Shown here one piece after another: positions 39,470 through 47,956 of a stretch of DNA of 55,477 nt. The stretch comes from CAKSHC01 sp045595395. GTDB lineage: Bacteria; Bacillota; Clostridia; Oscillospirales; UMGS1783. Each line of letters opens with the position of its first letter. Positions within the stretch are counted from its first letter, which is position 1. The stretch is from assembly GCA_045595395.1 (NCBI GenBank), contig JAZOAH010000024.1, positions 1-55,477 on the forward strand, in the 5' to 3' direction. Under the pieces are notes generated by a model. That model made no database searches and had not been told where the DNA came from. It saw nothing but the letters and a program-made list of their open reading frames with translations. The position numbers were made by a program, and so were the translations under genes.

Positions 39470-41191
39470 ATGCCCTTTGACGGAATCTTCCTTTCGGCCG
39501 TCTGCCGCAGCCTTGCACCGGCCGTCGGCGCTAAGACCGATAAAATCTATCAACCGACACCCGGGGAGCTGATCCTGGTGCTGCGCGGGCCGTCCTTTGC
39601 GGGACGGCTGCTGCTTTGCGCCGATCCGTCCGCCCCTCGTATGCACCTGACCGCCACCCGCCCCGACAACCCGGCGCAAGCCCCTGCCTTTTGCATGCTG
39701 TTGCGCAAGGTCTTGGCCGGCGCACGGCTACGGCAGGTGCGTCAAATGGGTCTTGACCGCCTGGTCACCCTGGAATTTGATGCCGTCAACGAAATGGGCG
39801 ATGCCGTCAGCCGCTGCCTGATCGTCGAATTGATGGGTCGCTGCGCCAATGTTATCTTAACCGAAAACGGCCGCATCCTCGATGCCCTGCGTCGGGTCGA
39901 CTTTTCCATGTCGGCCAACCGTCCCATCCTGCCCGGCGGCCGCTACGACTATCCCGATCCGCAAAACAAAATACCCCTTGATGCGGTGACGGTCGAGGCT
40001 CTGACACAAGCCCTTGCCGACGGCGGCGCCGTCAAAACTGTTCTGCTCTCCCTCATTTCCGGCCTCTCCCCGCTGCTCGCCCGTGAGATCCTGGTCCGCA
40101 GCGGCTATCCCATCGACCTGCGTGCCGAAAACGCCGCCCCCGACCGGTTGATGCAGGGCATTGCCTGGCTCAACGACAAAACAAAGAATGATTCCTGTTT
40201 TATTGCTTTGCGTGAAGAATCCAAGGGGAATTTTGAATTTTCTCTGGTCGATATTGAGCAGTACGGCCGTTATGTATCCAAAACGGTCTATCCCGATCCA
40301 GGCAGTCTGCTGGATGCCTATTATGCCGAGCGCAGTCGGGAATCGGTGGTGCAGGCGCGAGGGGCTGACCTGAAAAAGACGGTGCAGACCCATATCTCCC
40401 GCCTAAGCCGCAAGCTGACCGCCCAGCAGAGCGAATTGGCAGAAAACCGAAACAAAGAAATTTACCGCCGCTACGGCGACGCAATAACCGCCAACATCTA
40501 TCGCATCAGCGAGGGCGATCGCCGGTTGGTCGCCGTCGATTACGGGCAGGAGGATATGCCCGAGATCGAGATCCCGTTGGATGAAAATCTATCCCCCGCC
40601 GCCAACGCCCAGCGCTATTATAAGATATACCGCAAGGCCAAAACAGCCGTCGAGCATTTGGCGGTGGAAATGGAAAAGGCGGCCAAGGAACTGCAATATC
40701 TGGACAGCGTGCTCGACGCTCTCTCCCGTGCCGAAACAGGCGCCGAGGTGGCCGAGATCCGTGAGGAGCTGACCGAGGGCGGCTATCTGAGCCGCCAAGG
40801 CAAAAAGAGCCGCCCCCAAAAGGCGCAGCCCCATCGGTTTATCTATGACGGGGTGGAGATCTTAGCCGGTAAAAACAATCGGCAAAACGAGCAGCTCACT
40901 CATCATACCGCACTCAAAAATGAGTGGTGGCTGCATCGGCTGGAAGCCCCCGGCAGCCATGTCATCGTCCGTGCGACCGAGCCGAGCCAGGCGGTGCTGA
41001 CCTTTGCCGCCGAGGTGGCCGCCCTCTATTCGGGCGGTGAGCAGGCAGGCAAAACGGCGGTGGACATGACCCGTGCCCGCTATGTCAAAAAGATCCCCGG
41101 CGCCGGCCCCGGCATGGTGACCTATACCAACCAGACCACCCTCTATGTCACCCCATCGGTCCAAACGGTGGAAAAACATCGGATAAAATAA
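39470..41191 (+). CDS. rqcH: Rqc2 homologue RqcH (NFACT family)
   Basis: 573 residues. It binds stalled 50S-peptidyl-tRNA complexes and recruits tRNA-Ala to add C-terminal alanine degrons. NFACT-N (about 1-200) starts MPFDGIFLSAVCRSLAP and includes CANVILTENGRILDALRRVD. Helical coiled-coil arms (about 290-430) have EVAEIREELTEGGYLSR. The NFACT-R domain has GKNNRQNEQLTHHTALKNEWW, then LHRLEAPGSHVIVR. The AAGGAG site is well placed, 11 bp after nif3. Older names are fibronectin-binding protein A or FbpA. Confidence 0.95.
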   Translation: MPFDGIFLSAVCRSLAPAVGAKTDKIYQPTPGELILVLRGPSFAGRLLLCADPSAPRMHLTATRPDNPAQAPAFCMLLRKVLAGARLRQVRQMGLDRLVTLEFDAVNEMGDAVSRCLIVELMGRCANVILTENGRILDALRRVDFSMSANRPILPGGRYDYPDPQNKIPLDAVTVEALTQALADGGAVKTVLLSLISGLSPLLAREILVRSGYPIDLRAENAAPDRLMQGIAWLNDKTKNDSCFIALREESKGNFEFSLVDIEQYGRYVSKTVYPDPGSLLDAYYAERSRESVVQARGADLKKTVQTHISRLSRKLTAQQSELAENRNKEIYRRYGDAITANIYRISEGDRRLVAVDYGQEDMPEIEIPLDENLSPAANAQRYYKIYRKAKTAVEHLAVEMEKAAKELQYLDSVLDALSRAETGAEVAEIREELTEGGYLSRQGKKSRPQKAQPHRFIYDGVEILAGKNNRQNEQLTHHTALKNEWWLHRLEAPGSHVIVRATEPSQAVLTFAAEVAALYSGGEQAGKTAVDMTRARYVKKIPGAGPGMVTYTNQTTLYVTPSVQTVEKHRIK

Positions 41192-41200
41192 AAATTTCGG

Positions 41201-41230
41201 TTGTCCCCCGCCAAATATTTATGGTATAAT
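41201..41230 (+). promoter_or_regulatory. Promoter of the rsmD-coaD operon
   Basis: TTGTCC (41201-41206), 18-bp spacer, TATAAT (41225-41230). Confidence 0.65.
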
Positions 41231-41260
41231 AAAAAGAAATAATTCCCGAAAGGAAACGGT

Positions 41261-41812
41261 ATGCGAATCATCTCCGGCTCCCGCCGCGGCCTGAAACTGC
41301 TCTCGCCGCCCGGCAAACAGGTGCGGCCGACCATGGATCAGGTCAAGGAGGCCGCCTTCAATATCGTCCAGTTTGATATCCCCGACGGGGTGTTCCTGGA
41401 TATGTTCTCGGGCAGCGGCCAAATGGCCTGCGAAGCCCTCTCCCGCGGCGCCGACACCGTCTATGCCTTCGAGCCCGACCGTGAGGCCTTCCGCACCCTT
41501 TCAAAAAACATGGAAAAAATGGACATGCCCGATCGGGCCAAGGTCTATAACGCCCCCTATACCCGCCTGTCATCGCTCTTTCCCACCCCCCGTGTCGATG
41601 TGGCCTATATCGACCCGCCCTTTGATGCCGGGCTGTATGAGTCGGCGCTGCACTTTTTGCTCCCCTTTTTGCATGACGGATCGACCGTCATCTGCGAGGC
41701 CGAGCGAGGTGTCGAGCTGCCCGAGCGAGTGGGACCGTTTCAGGTCACCGTGAGGCGCTACGGCCATGTCAATCTGCACATCTACCGCTGTGAAAGCGAG
41801 GAATCATTATGA
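41261..41812 (+). CDS. rsmD: 16S rRNA (guanine-966-N2)-methyltransferase
   Basis: 183 residues. It begins MRIISGSRRGLKLLSPPGKQ, then RPTMDQVKEAAFNIV, SAM motif LDMFSGSGQMACEALSRGAD, and catalytic YIDPPFDAGLY (the NPPY/DPPF type motif). It is the usual neighbour of coaD, with a 4-bp overlap (ATGA). It modifies G966 of 16S rRNA near the P site. Confidence 0.95.
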   Translation: MRIISGSRRGLKLLSPPGKQVRPTMDQVKEAAFNIVQFDIPDGVFLDMFSGSGQMACEALSRGADTVYAFEPDREAFRTLSKNMEKMDMPDRAKVYNAPYTRLSSLFPTPRVDVAYIDPPFDAGLYESALHFLLPFLHDGSTVICEAERGVELPERVGPFQVTVRRYGHVNLHIYRCESEESL

Positions 41813-42300
41813 GAATAGCCATCTGCCCCGGATCGTTTGACCCGATTACCAACGGCCATCTGGACATCATTGCCCGTGCCGCCAAGCTCTTTGACCATGT
41901 CGAGGTCGCCGTGCTGCAGAACTCATCCAAAAAATGCGTCTTTACCGTCGAAGAGCGGGTCGATATGATCCGCCGCTGCATTGGGGATCTGCCCAACGTT
42001 TCAGCCTCCTCCTTTGACGGACTGTTGGTCGACTATGCCAAAAAAGTGGGCGCAACGGCCATTGTTAAAGGTCTGCGAGCCGTGTCCGACTTTGATTATG
42101 AGTTTCAGATGGCGCTCTTTAATAAAGAGATCAATGCCGAGGTGGAAACCATCTTTTTGACCACTTCGCCTGAGCATATGTATCTGTCTTCCAGCGTTGT
42201 GCGCGAAATGGCGGCGCACGGGGGCGATATGTCCCGATTCGTTCCGGCCTGTGTTGCACAGCGGATCGCAGCCAAATACAGTGAGGGGGTTACCCGATGA
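41809..42300 (+). CDS. coaD: Phosphopantetheine adenylyltransferase
   Basis: 163 residues. It catalyses the penultimate step of CoA synthesis, ATP plus 4'-phosphopantetheine to dephospho-CoA. The nucleotidyltransferase motif is CPGSFDPITNGHLDII, followed by VKGLRAVSDFDYEFQMALFN and the ISSS-type SSSVVREMAAHGGDMSRFVP. It is full length. It overlaps both neighbours by 4 bp. Confidence 0.97.
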   Translation: MRIAICPGSFDPITNGHLDIIARAAKLFDHVEVAVLQNSSKKCVFTVEERVDMIRRCIGDLPNVSASSFDGLLVDYAKKVGATAIVKGLRAVSDFDYEFQMALFNKEINAEVETIFLTTSPEHMYLSSSVVREMAAHGGDMSRFVPACVAQRIAAKYSEGVTR

Positions 42301-42749
42301 ACGATTTTGAAAAGCTGATGCAGGACCTGGACAATCTGTTGGAGGAGGCCTGGCGTGTGCCGCTCAGCAGCGGCAAGGTCGTGCTCGACCGTGAGGAGAT
42401 GACCCGCATCTCCCAGGGCCTACATACCCACTACCCCACCGAGATCTCCCGTGCTCGCAACCTGCTCGATGAGCGAGAGAAGATCCTGCTCAAGGCCCGC
42501 ACCGATGCCGAGGCCATGCTCTCCAAGGCCAGAGTCCAGAGTGAGCAGATCATGAATGAGCAGGATATCATTCAGCAGGCTCGCAAATACGCCGAGGAAC
42601 TGCGCCAGAGCGCCGAGGCCGACGCCGAGCGCATCAAGCGCAGCGCTGTCGAATTTGCCGATGCCATTTTGTCCCAGGCCGAAGAGCATTACGATAAAAA
42701 CCTTTCGTTGATCCAGCAGGCACGCCGTGTCGTGCGCAACCAGAGCTGA
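42297..42749 (+). CDS. Helical coiled-coil protein, DivIVA/ATPase-stalk-like
   Basis: 150 residues, mainly one long helix after residue 55: EISRARNLLDEREKILLKAR, QSEQIMNEQDIIQQARKYAE, then SAEADAERIKRSAVEFADAI. The opening DFEKLMQDLDNLLEEAWRVP with VVLDREEMTRI is typical of small proteins that follow coaD in Clostridia. They are often annotated only as 'ATPase' by resemblance to the V/F-type stalk. A cell-division or membrane-scaffold role like DivIVA is possible. The 4-bp overlap with coaD suggests coupling. Confidence 0.75.
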   Translation: MNDFEKLMQDLDNLLEEAWRVPLSSGKVVLDREEMTRISQGLHTHYPTEISRARNLLDEREKILLKARTDAEAMLSKARVQSEQIMNEQDIIQQARKYAEELRQSAEADAERIKRSAVEFADAILSQAEEHYDKNLSLIQQARRVVRNQS

Positions 42750-42772
42750 TCGGCAGGATAACGCAAAGACCC

Positions 42773-42798
42773 AGGGATGCAGCCTCGGTTGCATCCCT
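42773..42798 (+). terminator. Terminator of the rsmD-coaD operon
   Basis: AGGGATGCA (42773-42781) pairs with TGCATCCCT (42790-42798), followed by TTTT. Confidence 0.85.
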
Positions 42799-42817
42799 TT
42801 TTCAAAATGGAGGAAAC

Positions 42818-44128
42818 ATGGAAACCATCGAGCTTCGTATCATAGCAACCACCCACGACGGCCGCGGTGTAGCTCGTACCGACGGTGTCGTAGTCTTTGT
42901 CGCCGGCGCTCTGCCCGGCGATACCGTTCGTGCCCGCATCACCAAACGCTCCCAGCGCTTCTGGGAGGCCGTGACCGAGGAGATCTTGACCTTGTCGGCC
43001 GACCGTGTCGCACCCCGCTGCCCCCAAATCGGCTGCGGCGGCTGCGTCTGGCAGTGCCTGTCTTACGATAAGCAGCTGGAACTCAAACACTCCCGCATCC
43101 GTGCCGCCTTTGCCCGTATCGGCAAATTGGAGGTCGAGCCCGCCCCGGTCACCCCCTCACCTAACGTTGAAACCTATCGCAACAAGATCACCCTGCACTT
43201 TGGCCGCCTGGATGGCAAGGTGATTTTGGGCGTTCTTCCTGAAAACAGCCACGAGGTGCTGCCCCGCAAGGGTTGTTGTGCCTACGATCCACGCCTCGAG
43301 CCCTTTATAGAGATGACCGAGAGTTGGGCCCGGCGTACGGCGGCTCGGCTCTACCGTCCCACCACCAAAGAGGGACTGCTCTCCCGTGCCGCCTTCCGTG
43401 TCGGCTCATCGGGTGAGATCTCGCTGCTGCTCATCACCGGTGACGGTGCGCTGCCTCACATCGGCCAGTTTACCGAGGCCTTGGCCAATGCCGGCCTTAC
43501 CTGCTTTGCCCACGCCAACGAGCGTAACCCCCATAAGGCCGATATCCTCTGGGGCAAGCCCGGCATCGAAGAAGAACTGGCCGGGGTAAAACTCGCTGTT
43601 TCCCCCGCCGCCTTTATGCAGGTCAACCACGAGGCGGCCGAGATTCTTTATCAAACGGCCCTTGATATGGCCGACCTCACCCCCGCCGATACGGTGGCCG
43701 ACCTCTGCTGCGGTGTCGGCTCCATCACCCTGGCCGCCGCCAAGCGTGCCGGCAAGGCCTTCGGCGCCGAAATCTCAGCGGCCGCCATCGAGGACGCCAA
43801 GAAAAATGCCACGGCCAATGAGTTGGAAGCCACCTTCGTTGCCGCCGAAGCCGGCATAGCTATGCAACAATGGCTGGAGGAGGGTGTGACCTTTGATGTG
43901 ATTATCGTCGACCCGCCCCGCAGCGGCTTGACCGAGGATGCTCGCAATGCCATCCTCGCCGCCGCCCCCAAGCGCATCGTCTATGTCTCCTGCGGCCCCG
44001 AAACGCTCGCCCGTGACTGCGCCCACTTTGCCGCCGCCGGCTATGCCGTTACCGCCTGCCGGCCGGTCGATCTCTTCCCCAATACCCCCCATATCGAATC
44101 GGCAACCTGCTTAATCAAAACCAACTAA
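42818..44128 (+). CDS. 23S rRNA (uracil-C5)-methyltransferase, RlmD/RlmCD family
   Basis: 436 residues. An N-terminal TRAM domain (about 1-58) precedes a cysteine cluster CPQIGCGGCVWQC that binds a [4Fe-4S] cluster. The C-terminal SAM domain has VADLCCGVGSITLAAAKRAG, DVIIVDPPRSGLTEDARNAI and the catalytic Cys with VYVSCGPETLARD. It methylates U747 and/or U1939 of 23S rRNA in Firmicutes homologues. It leads an operon running to the MATE gene; the start follows GGAGG. Confidence 0.93.
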   Translation: METIELRIIATTHDGRGVARTDGVVVFVAGALPGDTVRARITKRSQRFWEAVTEEILTLSADRVAPRCPQIGCGGCVWQCLSYDKQLELKHSRIRAAFARIGKLEVEPAPVTPSPNVETYRNKITLHFGRLDGKVILGVLPENSHEVLPRKGCCAYDPRLEPFIEMTESWARRTAARLYRPTTKEGLLSRAAFRVGSSGEISLLLITGDGALPHIGQFTEALANAGLTCFAHANERNPHKADILWGKPGIEEELAGVKLAVSPAAFMQVNHEAAEILYQTALDMADLTPADTVADLCCGVGSITLAAAKRAGKAFGAEISAAAIEDAKKNATANELEATFVAAEAGIAMQQWLEEGVTFDVIIVDPPRSGLTEDARNAILAAAPKRIVYVSCGPETLARDCAHFAAAGYAVTACRPVDLFPNTPHIESATCLIKTN

Positions 44129-44141
44129 ACAAGGTGTCAAT

Positions 44142-45131
44142 ATGAAAAAACATCGGACGCTCAAAATCATAGGAATTATTATCAGTTTACTTGTCCTCTT
44201 TTTTGTCACCGTCAATGTGATCCCGCCGGCCCATAACGTAGAGAACAACCCCTTCATGGTAGAGGAGGGCGATCGGCCCATGATCGCTGCCCACCGTGGC
44301 GGCGCCATCAACAACCCTGAAAACACCATGCTGGCCTTCCGGGAGGCGGTGAAGATGGGGGTTGATATCCTGGAGAGCGATCTGTATTTGACTAAGGACG
44401 GTTACCTGGTCTACAATCACGACGACTATATCGACGCCACCTGCAACATCAACGGCGACATTCCCTTAGAGCAGGCCAAGGAAAATCGCCATTACATTCA
44501 AGATATGACGCTGGCCGAGCTGCAACAGTATAATTTCGGCTACTATTTCACCGATGAGGCGGGCAACCGCCCCTATCGGGATGTGACCGACATCGAGGCC
44601 GCCGGCCTGCAGATCGCCACCGTTGATGAGCTGTTTCGGGAATTTTATCAATCTCATCCCGACCTGCTCTTTATCGTCGAGATCAAGAACGAGGGTCAGT
44701 TAGGCTATCAAGCCTGCCGCATCCTCAACGATACCCTGGCGCAGTATCCCGAATATCGGGATCAGATCGTGGTCGGCACCTTCCATGACCGGATCGAACA
44801 GGAACTCAAGACCAACTATCCCGACCTGCTGCGTGGTGCCCCCACCGGCACAGCCGCCGGCTTTATCCTCACCCAGTTTTTAGGCGTCAATCTGTTTCAT
44901 CAAAGCGATTTTGCCTGCTTGCAGATTCCCATGAGCTATGATGTGGGCATCACCCTGAGTCTGGATAAGCCGACCATCATCGACCGTGCCCATCGGCGCA
45001 ACATCGCCGTGCAGTATTGGACCATCAACGACCCCGACGAGATGCGTACCCTCATCGAACTGGGCTGCGACGCCATCATGACCGATGACCCCGCCCTTCT
45101 CATTCAGATCCTCAACGAATATCGCTCATAA
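44142..45131 (+). CDS. Glycerophosphodiester phosphodiesterase family protein, membrane-anchored
   Basis: 329 residues. An N-terminal helix (IIGIIISLLVLFFVTVNVIP, about 10-29) anchors the catalytic domain outside the membrane. The catalytic motifs are IAAHRGGAINNPENTMLAF, the metal ligands in ILESDLYLTKDGYLVYNHDD, and FIVEIKNEG. The C-terminus ends VQYWTINDPDEMR and GCDAIMTDDPALLIQ, both family signatures. It hydrolyses glycerophosphodiesters or lipoteichoic acid-like polymers. It lies between rlmD and the U32 gene with short gaps. Confidence 0.92.
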   Translation: MKKHRTLKIIGIIISLLVLFFVTVNVIPPAHNVENNPFMVEEGDRPMIAAHRGGAINNPENTMLAFREAVKMGVDILESDLYLTKDGYLVYNHDDYIDATCNINGDIPLEQAKENRHYIQDMTLAELQQYNFGYYFTDEAGNRPYRDVTDIEAAGLQIATVDELFREFYQSHPDLLFIVEIKNEGQLGYQACRILNDTLAQYPEYRDQIVVGTFHDRIEQELKTNYPDLLRGAPTGTAAGFILTQFLGVNLFHQSDFACLQIPMSYDVGITLSLDKPTIIDRAHRRNIAVQYWTINDPDEMRTLIELGCDAIMTDDPALLIQILNEYRS

Positions 45132-45143
45132 AGGAGGGATAGC

Positions 45144-47144
45144 ATGGAAATACTCGCTCCCGCAGGTGGGCCCGAGCAGCTGATCGCTGCCGTGCGTGCC
45201 GGTGCCGATGCCGTCTATGTGGGCCTGGAACAATTTTCGGCCCGAGGTGCCGCCACCAATTTCAGCAAAGAACAACTGCAGCAGGCGGTGGCCTATTGCC
45301 ATGAGCGAGGCGTCAAGGTCCATGTTGCCCTCAACACCTTGGTCAAGGACAGCGAATTAGTCTCGGTGCATGCGGCTTTGCAGACGGTATGCGCCTGCGG
45401 CGTCGATGCCGTCATCGTGCAGGACCTGGCCGTGGCCGCCATGGTGCGGGACTGTGCCCCCACATTAGCCATGCACGCCTCCACCCAAATGACGGTGCAC
45501 AACTTGTCGGGCGTTCGAGCGCTGGAAAGCCTCGGCTTTTCCCGTGTCGTCCTCGCCCGTGAACTGACGCTGTCTGAGATCGAGCAGATCGCTAAGCATA
45601 CCCACCTCGAGATCGAGGTCTTTATCCACGGCGCACTCTGCATGTCGGCATCGGGCATGTGCTACCTGTCCTCGTTGCTCGGACAGCGCTCGGGCAACCG
45701 TGGTCTGTGCGCCCAGCCCTGCCGCCTCAACTTTACCTGCAACGGGCGGGACCACGCCCTCTCCCTGAAAGATCTGTCGGCCATTCCCCACATGGCAGCC
45801 CTGGCCGCCGTCGGGGTCGACAGCATCAAGATCGAGGGCCGTATGAAACGCCCCGAATATGTGGCCGCCGCCGTCGATGCCTGCCGCACCGCCCGTGAAG
45901 GCCGTACACCCGATATGGCAAAATTACAGGCCGTCTTCTCCCGCTCCGGCTTTACCGACGGGTATCTGACCGGGCATCGCACCCTCGATATGTTCGGCAT
46001 CCGCCGCAAGGAGGATGTGACCGCTGCGGCGGGCGTATTGGACGAGATGGCGCAGCTCTATCGTGCCGAAAGACCCACCCTGCCGGTGGACATGACGCTC
46101 GATCTGACTAAGGGTCAGCTGACCGCCACCTGCGACGGCTTTACCGTTACCCTGTCAAGTGATACCCCGCCCGAGCCGGCTCGCACCGCCCCCACCGACG
46201 AAAGCCGAGCCCACGCCGCCATGGCCAAGATGGGCGGCACCCCCTATTATCTGCAGCATTTTTCCTTTATCAATACCGATCGGGTACTCCCCGCCTCGGC
46301 CCTCAACGCCTTGCGCCGCCAGGCATTAGAGGCCATTTCGGCTCACCGTCGCTCGCTCACCCCCATCTCCTGTGCCCCCCTTTCGGAAAACATAGGAATC
46401 GCTCCTAAAATAAGAAAGCCGCAGTTGCGGCTGCGGTTTGAGAGAGCCGAGCAGATCGCCGGCAGCGAATATGCCGAAAAGATCATACTCCCCCTCGACC
46501 AATGGGAGAAAAATCCGGAGCTGATCGGCTTTTTTGAGGGGCAAGCAGTTGCCGAACTGCCCGCTCTGTGTTATGATGAAGATAGGCTTAAGGCTCGCCT
46601 GCTGGCCCTTAAGGAAAAGGGATTGTGCGAGGTACAGGTCGACCATATCGGTCTGCTGATCATGGCCAAAGACCTTGGTTTTACCATTCATGGCGGTGTT
46701 GGGCTGAATATTCTCAACACCCAAGCACTCAAGGAATATCAACGGCTGGGTCTTTGTGATGCCACCCTTTCTTTTGAACTGTCCCGCCAACGCATACGGG
46801 CGCTGGGCGGCGATCTCCCCCGAGGGGCTGTGATGTACGGACGGCTGCCGCTGATGCGGTTTCGTGCCTGCCCCAAAAACGATTGCGCCCATTGCGACGG
46901 AAGGGCGACCCTGACCGACCGCATGGATATCGACTTTCCCCTGTTCTGCACCGAGAAGCAGTATCAGACCCTGTATAATTCCCGCCCCCTCTGGGCGGTC
47001 GATAAGGGCGATTTTCATATCGACTTTATGACTTTGTATTTCACCGACGAGAGCGACCCGCAGCCCATCATCGAGGATTGTCTGGACGGCGTCCCCGCCC
47101 CCGTCGAACACACCAACGGATTATATTTGAAGGAGGTCATGTAA
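45144..47144 (+). CDS. U32 family peptidase / RlhA-like protein
   Basis: 666 residues. The N-terminal U32 barrel (about 1-300) starts MEILAPAGGPEQLIAAVRAG, with AVYVGLEQFSARGAATNFS, HGALCMSASGMCYLSSLLGQ and the cysteine box RSGNRGLCAQPCR. This family is now associated with RNA hydroxylation (RlhA in E. coli, TrhP/YrrO-type in Bacillus) rather than proteolysis. The C-terminal half contains a DUF3656-like region and a CPKNDCAHCDG cluster. It is AAAGGAGG-led and sits mid-operon. Confidence 0.9.
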   Translation: MEILAPAGGPEQLIAAVRAGADAVYVGLEQFSARGAATNFSKEQLQQAVAYCHERGVKVHVALNTLVKDSELVSVHAALQTVCACGVDAVIVQDLAVAAMVRDCAPTLAMHASTQMTVHNLSGVRALESLGFSRVVLARELTLSEIEQIAKHTHLEIEVFIHGALCMSASGMCYLSSLLGQRSGNRGLCAQPCRLNFTCNGRDHALSLKDLSAIPHMAALAAVGVDSIKIEGRMKRPEYVAAAVDACRTAREGRTPDMAKLQAVFSRSGFTDGYLTGHRTLDMFGIRRKEDVTAAAGVLDEMAQLYRAERPTLPVDMTLDLTKGQLTATCDGFTVTLSSDTPPEPARTAPTDESRAHAAMAKMGGTPYYLQHFSFINTDRVLPASALNALRRQALEAISAHRRSLTPISCAPLSENIGIAPKIRKPQLRLRFERAEQIAGSEYAEKIILPLDQWEKNPELIGFFEGQAVAELPALCYDEDRLKARLLALKEKGLCEVQVDHIGLLIMAKDLGFTIHGGVGLNILNTQALKEYQRLGLCDATLSFELSRQRIRALGGDLPRGAVMYGRLPLMRFRACPKNDCAHCDGRATLTDRMDIDFPLFCTEKQYQTLYNSRPLWAVDKGDFHIDFMTLYFTDESDPQPIIEDCLDGVPAPVEHTNGLYLKEVM

Positions 47145-47145
47145 C

Positions 47146-47304
47146 ATGGCAAAATCCAATGGCTTTGTACTGGGACTTCTCGCCGGTGCGGCGGCTGTCG
47201 TGGGAACGGTAGCGGTGCTTCGCATTCTTGACGAGAAAAAGAAAAAGGAAACCGAAGAAGAACTCTTTGAGATCAAACAGTTGGTCGAAGAGGAGATCGA
47301 ATAA
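47146..47304 (+). CDS. 52-residue single-pass membrane protein
   Basis: Starts at ATG 47146, one base after the U32 stop, with GAAGGAGG correctly placed. It reads MAKSNGFVLGLLAGAAAVVG, then TVAVLRILDEKKKKETEEEL and FEIKQLVEEEIE. A single hydrophobic helix (residues 7-26) with glycine/alanine spacing is followed by a charged helix, as in small YtxH-like proteins. Function unknown. Its short gaps to both neighbours imply it is translated with the operon. Confidence 0.65.
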   Translation: MAKSNGFVLGLLAGAAAVVGTVAVLRILDEKKKKETEEELFEIKQLVEEEIE

Positions 47305-47317
47305 CAACGAGGAAGTT

Positions 47318-47956
47318 ATGACAACCATCTATCTGGTGCGCCATTGCGAATGTGCCGCCAATGTCGACCGTTGCCTTTCGGGGCTGGTCGATTATCCCGT
47401 CACCGATAAGGGCAAGGGCCAGCTGGAGGCTCTGGCACAGCGGTTTCGGGATGTGAAACTGGATACGGTCTACACCAGCCCCCTCTCCCGCACCCGTGCC
47501 ACGGCGGCCGCAATCGCCCGGTATAACGGTGCGCCGGTGTCGGTCGACGAGCGGTTTATCGAATTTAATTTCGGCTCGCTCGACGGCATACGGGTCAAAG
47601 ACCTGCCCGACGAGTATAAGCGTTTGTGGCTGGATGAGGCGCATGCCTTCTATGCCCCAGAGGGAGATCGGATCACCGAATTCGGCCCTCGGGTGTGGCA
47701 GGCGCTGCTGGCGCTGGCCGAGGAAAACAAAGGAAAAACGGTAGCGGTGGCCACCCACGGCAATGTCCTGCGTGCCATCAGCCTGCGCCTGCAGCATATG
47801 GCTGAGGATCGCCTGGGCGAGGTGGAATGGAGCGGGAATACCTCGGTACACCAAGTCCGTTTCGACGATAACGGAAACTGGGAATATTTACTGAAAAACG
47901 ATACATCTCATGTGCCGGAGGCGTTTGCCGGCCCGCTTGAGAGGCGACGCAAATGA
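47318..47956 (+). CDS. Histidine phosphatase family protein
   Basis: 212 residues from the ATG at 47318 (AGGAAG upstream). The phosphohistidine motif is LVRHCECAANVDR, where the common RHG is RHC, a variant seen in this superfamily. YTSPLSRTRATAAAI, the acidic ERFIEFNFGSLDG and the second His in VAVATHGNVLRAISLRLQH follow. It may act on sugar phosphates or alpha-ribazole phosphate, but nothing here selects a substrate. It overlaps the MATE gene by 4 bp. Confidence 0.9.
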   Translation: MTTIYLVRHCECAANVDRCLSGLVDYPVTDKGKGQLEALAQRFRDVKLDTVYTSPLSRTRATAAAIARYNGAPVSVDERFIEFNFGSLDGIRVKDLPDEYKRLWLDEAHAFYAPEGDRITEFGPRVWQALLALAEENKGKTVAVATHGNVLRAISLRLQHMAEDRLGEVEWSGNTSVHQVRFDDNGNWEYLLKNDTSHVPEAFAGPLERRRK